Shown piece after piece: positions 47,301 through 57,818 of a stretch of 64,000 nucleotides of DNA. Under the pieces are notes generated by a model that saw only the letters and a program-made list of their open reading frames with translations, made no database searches and was not told the origin of the DNA. Both the position numbers and the translations under genes were made by a program. Source of the DNA: Patiria miniata (taxonomy: Eukaryota; Echinodermata; Asteroidea; Valvatida; Asterinidae). Where the stretch lies: positions 434,001 through 498,000 of the forward strand of contig NW_024037056.1 in the NCBI RefSeq assembly GCF_015706575.1, written 5' to 3'. Position 1 is the stretch's first letter, and the number at the start of each line of letters is the position of its first letter.

Positions 47301-50300
47301 AAATATGTGCTCGGTCGGTATTTATCACTCTGTTTAATACCACTTAGAGTCTGGGTGCTGATAATTACCCTCGCCTCCGGCTCGGGTAATTATCAGCACC
47401 CAGACTCTAAGCGGTATTAAACGAGTGATAAAAACCTGCGGAGCACACATTTATTCCCTTATTAAATACAAAGGTGGGTCAGGGAGTGACAAAATAAGGA
47501 AAGTAAATTTGGATAAAATAAGCGACTTCACTATGGTAACACGGCCAAGAACGGTTAAATTTCTTCTAGACCACTGGTCAATTAAACTACAAGTAGAATC
47601 AAAAACTCTGTTATAATTCACAGTCGTCATATTATCAAGGTTGGTGGAAAAATCAATACCAAGTGCCCTAAAATAATCTTGTGGACCAACCCACTTCACA
47701 TTAATATGATCACATAGACCTTTCTGTCGACCCTTATTACCACCAATCCACACCGCATTGGTTTTTTCAATATTTACTTTAAGACCAGAAATGCTAGCAA
47801 AATCGCCCAAAATCTTGAAGGCTCTATCAAAAGAACGCTCTGAACCGTCTAAAAATAATATTGTATCATCAGCATACTGAGAAAGTCTATATTCTCTGCC
47901 ATCTACCTGAATTCCCCTTAAAATCTTATCACAACGAACCATCATGCCCATAATTTCGGCGCACAAAAGAAACAAATAAGGGCTCAAACCATCACCTTGT
48001 CGACAGCCACGCCCTATTTTAAATGATTCCGATAAGAATCCATTTACTAACACCGAAGCTGTCGCTCCACTGTAAAAAACCCGAAACCATTTCTGTATAG
48101 AAGGACCAAAATTAAACTGGTTCAAAATTTTGAGTACGAAATCATGCGAAACAGAATCAAAAGCTTTCTCAAAGTCAATCAATAAAAACATACCAGGAAT
48201 CTTATGTTTTTCTGTATAATTAAGCAAATCATACATTAAACGAATATTCTCACCTTGCAAGAAACCCTTTTGATTTTCATGAATAAGAGAGGAGAGGCAT
48301 GTTTTAAGTCTCTCTGCTATACATCCAGAAGCTAATTTGTACGAAGTGTATAGTGAGATCGGTCTCCAGTTCTTTAAAAATTGACAAGGTTTATCCCCTT
48401 TAGGCAACAAAGTAATAATACCGCACTGCTGAGTAACAGAAAGTTCACCGGTTTCATAACCAAAATTGAGGGACCGTAATAAATACCACGATAAATCGTT
48501 GAAAAAAAACTTGTAAAATTCAAAACTAAAACCATCTGAGCCAGGGGACTTGCCATTTTTTGTGTTCTTCAAAACATTTAATATTTCTCGATGGGACAGG
48601 GGGCCCTCTATGCTATCACGTACCATATTTGAAAGAACTGGAGAGTCCGAATTCTCAAAAATAGATTGTAAATTAACTGTTGTTTCCCCTTCTGAAGACG
48701 AGTACAGTTTTTTATAAAAATAACGTGCCTCTTGTATAATATCCCTAGAGGATTTTAATTCGGTACCATTATCATTAATAACACGATTAAAAGTCTTGTT
48801 AATACAATTACGTTTCTCCATATTAAGGAAGTATTTGGATGGTTTTTCACCGTGTTCCATCCACCTTGTTCTAGATCTAATCATTACACCATCCAATTTA
48901 GTCTTACGAAGATTAACAAGGCTAGTTTGTTTAGACTTCAATGTACCCAACAGACTATCATCACCGTGAGCAACCTTATTAGACAAATCTTTAATTTCGT
49001 TTTCGAGACGAGATTCATCTCTGCAAGCACTCTTTTTCTTCCAGGCTGCAAAAGAAATTGTTTTAGTTCTAATCGCCATTAATAGCATTTCAAAAAAAAA
49101 GTTGATCATTAATAATAAAATGAATATCTCTGGGGTGAATGGTGTGTATAAATTCGAGCGTAAATAAGGCAAAGCTGCGTAAGTTTCTACAACAATCCAA
49201 AAGGATTATTAATTAATTATTAATAATCCTTTGGATGTTGGTCAGGCCTGACTGCCACAACAAAATTATGCTTAGCAGTTTCGTGAAACCCACTGTCTGC
49301 TATGCCCACTCGATAATTAATAATTATCGAGTGGGCATAGCAGACAGTGGGTTTCACGAAACTGCTAAGCATAAAATTAATGCTTATCAATTTTGTTGTG
49401 GCAACAATAAACTTGTAATCATCGCTTAAAGTGTTTACTGGTTACTTGTTTCCCGCTAGCCTATAGTAAAAAGTGGCCGCGGATCATGAAAATTGAAAGA
49501 TCAATAGTGTCATGTTGTCACTTGAATACTAGAACTGCTGATGAGGTCGTAGCGTCAGTCAACAACGTTAAGCCCGAAGTTCCCAAACACAAAGCCGATG
49601 TCTCCGAACCAAAGGCGAACGCACCTCGAACACCGAGGAAGATCCTGCTTGACTGCGGAGGCAACGTGGCATCCACTGTGCTGCTGTTTCGTGAGACGTA
49701 CCCAGGGGGACAAGATTATATCATCCATTCGTTTGAAATTGATGATCGTCTGGCACCGTACTACAAACCCTACGGTAATCACCATCTTCACTGTCCCGTC
49801 GGCGTTGCAGGCAAGAATGGTAGGTGGCGGGATTTCAAACAACCAAGTTTGTGTGTTTAGTTTTGTATTTGAAATTTGAAATTGACTGGAGCAGGGCTTG
49901 AACTTGCGACCTACGGATTACCGTTCTAGTGCTCTACCAACTGAGCTATCAAGCCCTATGTTGGCGGTTCCCAATTGTCTTTGTTTAAGTTATTGTTTGT
50001 TTTTTTCTTGTTTTTTTCTTCCACGTGTCTGGATGTATTTTCTCAGTACAGGCAGCCACCAATACATGTATAATATTTCGGTAATTTTTGTTCCCCGATT
50101 TTGAATTAAAAAGAAATGTCTTCATTTTAGTAAAGTTGCCCCTCACTGAAACAATGAAAGGGAGAAACTCTTTTCTTCCAGGGGAAATGACGGCCTATTC
50201 GGAGATGGTCTGGTCACCCAATAAAGGTAGTAATCATGGCGCTGACATGCAGTGGGGCGGCGGTTCGCTGTTCGTGTCTGGTCAGGAAAAGCAAGATGAC

Positions 50301-52888
50301 AAAACAGGTTTGTCATATAACATTTGAGGCATCATGACGTCACACTTATTCTTGCTCTTGTCTGCACCTGCTTATACAATGGAACTAATTAAGCTTCTGT
50401 AGCTTTTTCCTTTGTGCACATTGTATTTATGTATTTATGGGATTCTAGTCTGTTTTTAATTTAATTGGTAATGTTATGTTCATTGTTCTTTGTACGATAT
50501 CCGTGGAGACTGTCAAATAAAAACAAACATTTAGAAAGCACACATTTAAACAAAGCGTGACATCATTAAGTCTCACGGCTATACATGCACTTTACAAACA
50601 ATAGTTTTTATGATATTGATTCGTTTACATTATTAGCAGCTTTCAATCAATCTCATCAACTAGGGACAATAAATTCAGATTGAACATTCGTGCATTTAAT
50701 CGAAAGACCGAGTTTTCCCTCGATTTTCAACTGATTTGTGATTTTCTTTCACAGTATTTCAATCTAGAATTGAGAGATTTTCGCTCTTAGTTTCACTCTT
50801 AAAAAACAACAACTGCACTCAGATAATATTTGAAATTTGCTCTTCGATAGGTGGTTATCGCAAGTTGTCCTATCGGAAGACAATACCGGTCATTGACCTC
50901 TCGCAGTGGATTGTGGATAATTTCTCCAAAGATGATTACATCATCTTTAAGCTGGACGTTGAGGGCGCCGAATATGAAATTTTGAGGAACATGATTGACA
51001 ACAACGTACTGGCTTACATTGATAAGTAAGAATCTCGCTTACTTTTTTTTTAAAACTACTTCTAAGATTTCTGGAACACCTAGACTAGCAGTACAGCGAA
51101 GCACATTCCAAACAAGTTGGTCGTGTTTTTCCCTGGAATTTAAAGGACTCTGTTGTCGGATTTTAACCTTAAAACTTGGTTATTATAGGCCTACAAGTAA
51201 ATAAACACCCATTAATGTACATGTATGTGTCGTTAAGATAATTGACTTGAATATCTGGGTTAATGGGTCTAGTAGAAACCTACAGCAATCGTTGGCTACA
51301 TGGCATAATTATATTTTAGTCTGTTCTCTAGACGCATTTACAAAACCAGCCAGCATTATGATAATGTCGTTTGAACGAAGACTGTACTTTTGCTTTATTC
51401 CCAATTTCGAATTCAACAGATTTTACGGTGAATATCACGACTGGCAACCGACGGGCTGGTCCTGGTCCGACAGACGCCGAATACAATCCGACATCCAGAA
51501 GGCTGGCTTCAGCATGATTGACTGGACCGGGGAGGAAAGAAAATACTCGGATATTGAAGCGATGAACCCCATCAAGGTATAATTATCAAATTGCAGTCTC
51601 AGTGAATTCTAAAACTTGCGCTTGTTTGCTTGTTTTCGAGGGTCGTTCCCCATGTGACTGACTCGCTGACTGATTGTTTGTCGATGTCAAGTCTTGAAAA
51701 TTAGACTGGGCATGCTATCTTGTGACAAGACTGTCACTTGCGGCTTATACTCGTCTAATGATTGCCATTGGGCTTAACTTCATGGATGACTTCAGATGAC
51801 TGTGAAATATGACAAGAAGTCGCTAAGAATCTTACATTGTTGTCCCATTGTATAAAAGGTACTCGATGGCACCCCTGGCAAAGCTGGAAAGGTTTATACG
51901 AATTGCGCCAGTGGCTCTGTGGCTTTAACAGTCGCTGTGGGCATGAACTACAAACGTGCGCGGAGAGTGGTAGAGACACTGGCAGCCCACAAGTATAAAG
52001 TTCCCATCACGCTGTTCGTGTACGGAGACTTTGTTCAGAGAAACTCCGAGGCTGTCAAAACCTGGAGCGAGCACTTCAACATCGGTATACGGGAGGATGG
52101 GCACAATCCTCCGGGGCACTTAGAACTGATGCCCGGTGCTTGGGTCCGCATGGGTCTGATCAGCTCCATTCTGCGCTTGGAGAAGATAGGCATCACAGCG
52201 TCTTATTATCTACCTACGGTGCAGGGAGATGCATCGACGACGATCCTCGGAGAGGCCAAGAGCAGAGGTCTGCGGGTTATCAAACCGGTGGCGGAGTTTC
52301 CTGCTAAACAGGGTAAGAATAGATCCGAGACAGGATGACGTCATACTTTGTTTATCTGTTACTTTCTTACAGGAGCTTGGTGGCTCTCATCCCAACCTGA
52401 CTCCACGTAAAGAAAGCATAGCGATCCAACATTCAGTGATTGGACTATAGCTCTTAGGGAGTGCCATGCAGATCAGTTGGACCACATTGGATTGGTTTGG
52501 TTTGGTCACGAAAATATTTAATATCAATTTCTCCAACCAAAGTGTGATATCACTTAGCAGAGTGGTCTAATTTGTTTTTTTTCCATATGCTATTCAATAA
52601 TGTCTTGTATATCTGCATTTCTCAGGTACACCTGATGAATTAACGTGGAATAACTACTACCAGTATCGTGATGTGGAGCGCGTCCCAAAGGCATTACGCA
52701 AGATTCACGATGCTTTATCCAAGAACACTGGGGGCGTCCTAACTGTGGACTCGGACCTGCCAGACACGTACATGAATTCCGTTTTCATGTTGGATTATCT
52801 AGTTGAGACGTCAGGTTTTAAGTTGGTGGATTTAAACGAGTGCGTCTCTCAGTCGCGGTATTCCTCATTTTTTGGTGGGATTTTATAA
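38361..52888 (+). CDS. Membrane-anchored FkbM methyltransferase / NodB-like fusion, copy 2
   Basis: Seven exons: 38361-38527, 49533-49819, 50182-50307, 50851-51025, 51420-51576, 51859-52312 and 52626-52888. All are in phase, encoding 542 residues. Exons 3-6 have exactly the lengths of gene 1 (126, 175, 157 and 454). The start ATG (ACCATGT) opens the same signal anchor (ALIYVIFGFCLGLM). SAM motif I (ILLDCGGN) and DVEGAEY are intact. Exon 2 is 81 bases shorter, so the Pro/Glu stalk is reduced. The C-terminus is ten residues longer (RYSSFFGGIL after the gene 1 stop position). Exon 6 differs from gene 1 by only about 3-4% by eye. Intron 1 is 11 kb because a LINE and a RAG1-like transposon sit in it; the exons are undamaged, so the gene could still be expressed. 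Confidence 0.82.
38530..39227 (-). pseudogene. LINE ORF2 C-terminal part (L1/Tx1-like)
   Basis: Read right to left, this is the end of a reverse transcriptase ORF: NNCIFYKHWANKGANF, then a zinc-knuckle segment CSFCHVEKETLIHLFCTC, and a stop at 38552. A short A-rich tail follows, only ~15 bases from the gene 2 exon 1 donor. The frame is open, but the fragment is cut off from the RT part by the 39228-46450 insertion. Together with 46455-46832 and 47459-49160 it forms one 5'-truncated LINE in antisense orientation. Confidence 0.8.
39977..40442. mobile_element. Mutator-like MITE nested in the RAG1-like transposon
   Basis: A near-perfect foldback with ~220-base arms starts TAGCCCCATAAATG and ends CATTTATGGGGCT. 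The flanks are ACGCCATCAT on both sides (39967-39976 and 40443-40452), a 9-10-base duplication as made by Mutator-like elements. No coding capacity. Confidence 0.8.
40468..40537. repeat. 70-base perfect palindrome
   Basis: GTGTCCGGAAATTGGGCACG is followed at once by its inverse around TACACTGTA. It lies next to the Mutator-like MITE, inside the transposon. Origin unknown. Confidence 0.85.
41052..41057 (-). terminator. Polyadenylation signal AATAAA of the transposase gene
   Basis: AATAAA on the minus strand lies about 25 bases beyond the transposase stop codon at 41082. The short spacing fits a compact transposon gene. Confidence 0.6.
41082..45217 (-). CDS. RAG1-like RING/zinc-finger transposase (ten exons)
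   Basis: Exons on the minus strand: 45217-44197, 43858-43729, 43612-43400, 43291-43118, 43005-42929, 42783-42578, 42462-42121, 42017-41871, 41718-41508 and 41368-41082. The model sums to 2808 bases (935 residues) with every junction in phase; only the exon 2 acceptor is uncertain. The N-terminus has CRCC (15-18) with HPRYICLNC (58-66), then a C3HC4 RING at 174-216 (CSIC, CEHYFCAVC, CPIC) and a C2HC finger at 243-260, in the order seen in RAG1. The rest is transposase: GGDKGG (Asp478), FGDYAFL (Asp524), a Cys cluster at 541-546, a charged coiled coil at ~640-690, RQAYHGKSFVGNHV (~753-766) and KLHMLEDH...NEQGGE (Glu887), a plausible DDE set. It presumably cuts and pastes its own element. It is not the RAG recombinase core. 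Confidence 0.8.
45218..46438. other. 5' non-coding part of the RAG1-like transposon
   Basis: This 1.2 kb lies between the transposase ATG and the right terminus, so it should hold the promoter. An inverted pair GTTATTCAGC (near 45224) and GCTGAATAAC (near 45384) brackets a 160-base CpG-bearing stretch just upstream of the ATG. No TATA box is clear, and the short ORFs are unsupported. Confidence 0.5.
46451..46832 (-). pseudogene. LINE ORF2 middle part
   Basis: On the minus strand the translation contains YKFIWKGGDRVARNQ, GGVKMIDLRSYISALK, CTWIRRLL and later FWIDVLNAWSSF, typical of the region following the RT domain in L1/Tx1-like LINEs. A stop after NTN and a frameshift near 46660 break it. 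It ends ...NVLWK at the transposon junction, continuing in frame at 39227. Confidence 0.8.
46833..47294. mobile_element. Short inverted-repeat element interrupting the LINE
   Basis: AATTCATAAATACCT at 46833-46847 is inverted at 47281-47294. The interior is unrelated to the LINE and non-coding. It abuts the hairpin at 47295-47458, so the two may be one composite insertion. Confidence 0.5.
47295..47458. mobile_element. Hairpin MITE at the end of the LINE RT fragment
   Basis: GGGAATAAATATGTGCTC on the left is mirrored by GAGCACACATTTATTCCC on the right. The arms include 'agagtctgggtgctgataat' and meet at 'tcgcctccggctcgg'. It breaks the LINE frame after LPDPPLYLI. Confidence 0.8.
47459..49160 (-). 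pseudogene. LINE reverse transcriptase domain (L1/Tx1-like)
   Basis: A long open frame (about 570 codons) encodes the RT domain: NWRPISLYTSYKLAS, LLIDFEKAFDSVSHDF, GRGCRQGDGLSPYLFLLC and the catalytic SQYADDTILFLD. The order and motifs are those of L1/Tx1-type non-LTR elements, which copy RNA into DNA at a nicked target. The endonuclease domain expected upstream (to the right) is missing, so the copy is 5' truncated, as is usual after target-primed insertion. The C-terminal parts follow at 46451-46832 and 38530-39227. Its open frame implies a fairly recent insertion, older than the three elements that broke it. Confidence 0.88.
49198..49235. repeat. Short AT palindrome
   Basis: 'ccaaaaggattattaatt' is mirrored by 'attaataatcctttgg'. 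It lies at the 5' truncation point of the LINE. Confidence 0.7.
49252..49408. repeat. Long palindrome before exon 2 of gene 2
   Basis: 'cttagcagtttcgtgaaacc' and 'cactgtctgctatgcccact' fold exactly on the right half around 'cgataattaataattatcg'. The ends are 'cacaacaaaatt' and 'aattttgttgtgg'. A hairpin MITE in intron 1. Confidence 0.88.
49884..49956 (-). pseudogene. tRNA-like pseudogene in intron 2 of gene 2
   Basis: On the minus strand, GGGCTTGATAGCTCAGTTGG supplies the acceptor and D arm with an A box, and GTTCAAGCCC the T arm with a B box. The anticodon arm does not make a normal five-pair stem and the acceptor 3' strand is poorly paired. This is therefore a decayed tRNA copy or SINE head, not a working tRNA. 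Confidence 0.55.
50325..50590. mobile_element. Intronic MITE copy, intron 3 of gene 2
   Basis: It runs from 'catcatgacgtcacactta' to 'acaaagcgtgacatcattaa' plus 'gtctcac', the same ends as the copy at 57965-58245 in the pseudogene. The shared interior is 'gttatgttcattgttctttg'. It entered intron 3 before copies 2 and 3 separated. Confidence 0.65.
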
Positions 52889-53560
52889 TTTAGAGCCATG
52901 TTCATATACATGAATAGATCGCAATCCACTCACACTGATCGATCCACTGACGTCTTTGGCCAAGACTAGTCCATCTTTGGCTACATTCTTGGCATTCTAC
53001 AGTTCTGTACTGAGGACCAACTTACTGAGGTTTTTGTGCATCGCTGGTTATCAATAGCCGTCTGTAATACAATGCGCAGCAGGCAACCAGGAACGGCCGA
53101 GAGTTTTTTTTTTATTACGACTCTTGACCAAAGTTGGACTAAACACCATGCCTCCCGAATTTAACACTGATTAACAAATGTCTCCTGATCGAACTTCCTC
53201 AAAATGAATTGTGTGCCAAGAGTTCGAGTATGACATCAGGCCATGGTGTCGCCATGTTTGAGAGGGGATTGCTCGTGCACATTGGGTCTTGTTATAAGTA
53301 CAATGTACTGAAGACTGCTCCTCAGTAGCCCCGAATGAAGACAATACGCGACAGTGGTCTGGATCGTGATCACAACCATTCTAGTTGATTAATGTTTTCT
53401 GCCTGATTTTCTTTTTCGTTTTTGTGTGCCTTCTACTGACACGAACAAATTGTAATGTAGGAAAACGTCTTTTAGGAGGCACCGTACATTGGCACATTGC
53501 CCAACTTCTTTTATAAATGTATTATAAACGCCTGCAGTCAGTGCGCTGTGCGCGCGAAAT

Positions 53561-53833
53561 GGGCCTAATTCGCGAGTTGGCCATTTTTGTCGAGTTCCCT
53601 GAATGTATTTCATTAATTGATAAATGTTGAATGGGATGGCGCCAGACTATTTATGCAGGCACAATGCAGCCTTATTTTACTGTAATTTTTTTTTGAATAT
53701 GGCTTTAAACATTAGGGAATGTTTAACAACAAATTTAAAATTATTTTTTGAGGCAGACTGGAATTGCAATTAAGTTGCTTTTAAGATTTTACCTAACTTT
53801 CTATTGAATATGGCCGACTCGTGAATAAGGCCC
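53561..53833. mobile_element. GGGCC-ended MITE, copy 3
   Basis: GGGCCTAATTCGCGAGTTGG and the inverted GGGCCTTATTCACGAGTCGG form the ends of a 273-base non-coding element. It gives the best-preserved terminal repeats of the three copies. The flanking AT on both sides may be a target duplication. Confidence 0.78.
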
Positions 53834-54467
53834 ATGATCCTTTTCAGTCTGCACACCGTACCATCAAAGTGTGAGTATCGTATAGATCGATAAGTGCTCT
53901 GAACCAACCATTTCACTTAGGTAGACCAGACTTTGTAATTGCTGTACATTCTCATTTCATTGTGTCACTATCCCTGACACTGCTGATTGAAGTATAGTAT
54001 GTAAAAAGGGAGTGATTTTGAGGTGAATTTGTTCCATTTTAATCCCAAAAGTTTCATGTGCAAATCTCATTTTGATATTGTTGCTCATAAATCTCAGGTT
54101 GTTGCTCTAAACTGTTTCATGTTGAGTTTATGTGGCGACCGTTGTATGTTTTAGCGTTTTGATCTGTGCCGGGCCTCATATACTGTACTGTATCATAATC
54201 TGGAAGGCGGAGTCCACACAGTCGTGCACTGACCCGGCGTTCGGGGAACTTTAACTTTAATAATTAGACTACTCAGAACTTTGATTATTTGCAACTGTAT
54301 GGGAATTTTACACTTGGAATTAGGACTACTAGGAACTTAACTTAACTAGGAACTTACTTAACTTTACTTTATCAACTTAGAACTTAGTCTTGTAGCTTGT
54401 AGACATTGAATCTAATTCATCTATAAGTGTAACAGTACACTATTTTTGTGAGCTCAAATAGACCTAA
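53834..54467. other. Non-coding 3' flank of gene 2
   Basis: AT-rich DNA with imperfect short repeats of 'ggaacttaactt' near 54330-54370. No gene seen. Confidence 0.5.
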
Positions 54468-54604
54468 GACCTAATGACGTAATGCCTTTGTTTACATCTG
54501 CGCTTTCCTATGGGAGCGAAGTCGGGAAGCCAGACTAAGTAGGGACCGTCTACCACATAGGAAAGCGCACATGTAAACAAAGCGTGACGTCATTAGGTCT
54601 CAGG
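54468..54604. mobile_element. Hairpin MITE of the GTTTACATGTGCGC family
   Basis: 'gacctaatgacgtaatgcct', 'ttgtttacat' and 'gcgctttcctatg' are mirrored by 'cataggaaagcgc', 'catgtaaacaaagcgtgacg' and 'tcattaggtc'. This is the cleanest copy of the family also seen in introns 3 and 6 of the gene family. Confidence 0.82.
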
Positions 54605-55949
54605 CCTATTGATATTGATGTCATAATCATGAGATGAGTTTTGGAAAAAAAGTACATTTTGACTCCTGTTTTCATTCTGTTGATCGCCTTGGCTTCCTTA
54701 AATCTTATAATTTGAGTGGGCCTCCTCAATTGCGTACCGCTACAAAATGGCGTCGTAGACAGGATGTTATACGGCAGAAATCAACCTCGTCCCCGGTGCT
54801 TACTTTATTTCCAACCTCGTTTCCAATAGTAAGCCCTGGATAGGAAACTTTCTTCCTGTATCCTGATTCGATACCGCAATTTGCTAGTAATGGATTTATA
54901 TGGTGTAGTTGGTGTTGTTATTTCCAACGTGCATTATGTGTTTTCACGATTATTGTAATTATAACGTTCTCGCCTTCTCAAAAATACTCCTTTCCTTTCC
55001 AGTTTGCTCATTATATGAAATGTGATATTGCATATTTGCGGGCCAGATTGTTACATTTTAACTTCAAAAAAAAAGATCGTGCTTTCATAACTCACGGCGC
55101 GACGAATTGATGCTGTTTTTACCCCAGACACCGCATGCAAAAACAAACGCTAATTTAACGCACATGCAGGCACCAGACTCCTCATTTGCATACGTGTTCA
55201 AAATCTTGCACATGCAAATTAATTATCCAATATACCAGGGTGAAAGAGCAGGTCTAGTGATGGGCGCGTACTGCTCGACACCCTGGGGACGAGTTTGGTA
55301 GAAATATTTAGCTCCCAATTCAGCAAGGTTCGCCAATTTGTGCCCATCTGATGGAAATCCGATTGAATGAATGAAACGCATTCCTGGTTAGGAATATTAA
55401 AAAAAAAAAGGAAAAAAAGAAGGTAATTTTGGTAATTTTTAAAACATTATTTTCCCCAAAACAGTGAAGACGTGACTCTTGAAGAATGTTCTCCTGTAGA
55501 ATAACCTCATTTATCCAAATATTCGGATAATTTCGATCGATCCATCCATCTTAAATTTTCTGTAACTTTACAAGAGTCACTCGTTCACCGCATACACTAT
55601 TTAGGCCGCCATGTTTGTTTTGATTATTTGCTTCACTATGATTTTCAAGATGGCGTACCCCAATAAAGGTCTATTATGCCACATATCGCAAGGTCAACAA
55701 CTACAAGTCTTTTGCGGTTGCTTCAGTTCACACGATGTTTTTATATCTGTACTATTTTTCCATCAGATTTAGAGTGCAAGTTATTTGAATTCAATTTTTG
55801 CAGACAGTGCTAGTGCAGCGTAGCCTAATGGAATAATGCCGGATATTTTTTTTGAAAATGGCAAACTGTTAAAGAGTTATTGGGTTGCATGTTTTCACTA
55901 TCCTGACATTAGATTATAAGACCCTCAAAATATACCTTATAGTGGATCA
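54605..55949. other. Non-coding spacer between copies 2 and 3
   Basis: Apart from 55330-55430, which matches 31570-31660, I see no recognised feature. ORFs at 54634 and 55107 are short and unsupported. Confidence 0.5.
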
Positions 55950-57800
55950 ATGTGGATCAAAGCGTATTAATGGTGTTCGAACGAAATATTTTCTTTTCTC
56001 TCGAAAATATAGCATTTTTTGAAACGAATTTAGGAGAAAGGCGGTTCAGTTGTAGCTTCGAAGTACCAATTTCCACAATTTGAGTTCGTTTAGCCTTTTG
56101 GTTCGCCACTGCGCGTTGTTATTCATGTATGGGCCTATCATGTCAATCAATCAATAAATCAAATCTTTAATTTTCCCAACGCATACAAGTACATGTACAT
56201 AATAATATTACTGAACATTTGAATTATTGTGTATGGATGGATGGAGGTCTCCAAAAAGCATAAGCTTGTCGAGTGGAGACCCCCACTGTAATAAAGAACA
56301 ATTACAATTACAATTACAATTACAGTTACAATTACTTACAAGTACAAGTACAACGATAGGAGTTAAATATCAAAAACTATTGGTACAGAGCTAGTAATAC
56401 GAAATAAAACTAGAGTTATTTGGTCTTACAAAATGGGATTATTCTACCACATATTTGTTAATTTATTGGGTTTTGTATTTGCGATTGAATAATGACACAT
56501 TTGACACCTTTTTAAGAGACGGATGGAGAGAATTCCACAGCTTGGGGCCTTCATGTTTAACAGTTTTTTGAGTTAAAGTTGTACGAGCCCAGGTCTGGTG
56601 AATATCATGATAACGCTTAGTAAAATGACGGTGAACATCCTGATTTTTACAAAACATTGAACAGATAGACATTAGTGTTAGGCAGGTTATTGTTGGAAAG
56701 CTGGTACATGAAGGTCCCAAGCTGTAGAAGGTAAATATCATTGGCCTTTAGTGTTTTGTGTTTATAAAATAAAGGATTGCTGTGGGCCCGAAAGTCGGTA
56801 CGGTTAATTATTCTCAGAGCGTATTATGTCGTTGCTGTGCAGTTTGGCGAAGACCTTACCCTTGTACTTTGTACTTTGGAATCAAGCGACGCCTCTGAAG
56901 ATATTGCATACAAAACATTCGTGTATCTGCATACATTGTATATGTTGCAATATATGAGTAGGCATTCGAAAATGAGTATTGTTTCGTTTGTATCAACGTA
57001 ACCAAAGCGAGGCTGGAAGGAAAATAGTCTGGTTCCTTTTTGCACAAAAAACATCATTCAGTACTGTTATTGGATACAGGGAACATGACTGAAAATGGTG
57101 GCAGCATGACAAAGGTCTATTCTACAAAGGTATTGCTGGTAGCGGCCAGTGTCCGATCTGAGTCGGTTCAGGTTGGACCATTTGCCTGCGGGAGAGTTCC
57201 CATCCCACTGGCCTTTTTGATTGAGTGTCGATGTAGGCGTTGAGCTGAATTGTCTCCATAACAATAAGTACTGAAAATATCATCATTTGTGTTTAAATCT
57301 CTTGAAAGTAAACCTTTTGCTTTGGTGAATAATTTTAACATCTCCCTGTGCTCCATTCCCAAGTAAGGTGTTTGTGGGCTGTAATATCACAATCTTTAAT
57401 GTTGTATCTCTGGTACGTAACAAAGAGCCCGATACATTTTATAATATGACTGGGTCTTTATTGGTCGATATGCATTGCTAATGTTATGTGATGTATAATA
57501 TTGCTGCCGTGAACTGTTATTGAGCGTAAGCTGGACTTCTGCGGTGTTTAATTTTTGGTTTTGGCTGGTTAAATGGTACGTGTGAGTGCTAATGTTCTAC
57601 TCTTTCCACACAATCAGTGATTTTTGTCGAAGCTCGACTAATTATGTCCATGTAACCTCCTGTGTGTACTTGATAGCCTGTACCCATAAACAAGTGCCGC
57701 GTTCGAATAGGTCATTTCACTATCGAGACATCCAATAATTAGGGACAAAGATTATAGTTTTGCACGACTATTGGCTTCGTCTTTCAAACTAGGTGGTCAA
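55950..57800. repeat. 5' flank of copy 3, interrupted by a LINE end
   Basis: 55966-56130 matches the flanks of copies 1 and 2, and 57365-57795 matches 24300-24800. The flank joins directly to exon 3 of the pseudogene, so exons 1 and 2 and the promoter-proximal part have been lost. Confidence 0.6.
56140..56765 (-). pseudogene. 3' end of a CR1/L2-like LINE
   Basis: The minus-strand frame at 56741-56463 ends TWARTTLTQKTVKHEGPKLW and NSLHPSLKKVS, then a stop: the C-terminus of a CR1/L2-type reverse transcriptase ORF. The 3' untranslated part holds a (TGTAAT)n run at 56290-56335 and 'gtctccactcgacaagctta'. It is heavily 5' truncated, as LINE copies usually are. Confidence 0.7.
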
Positions 57801-57818
57801 CTTATACTTGTTCTTCAG

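Noticed and set aside
49884..49956. A functional tRNA gene
   Set aside because: The anticodon stem and acceptor pairing are broken, so it is listed as a pseudogene.
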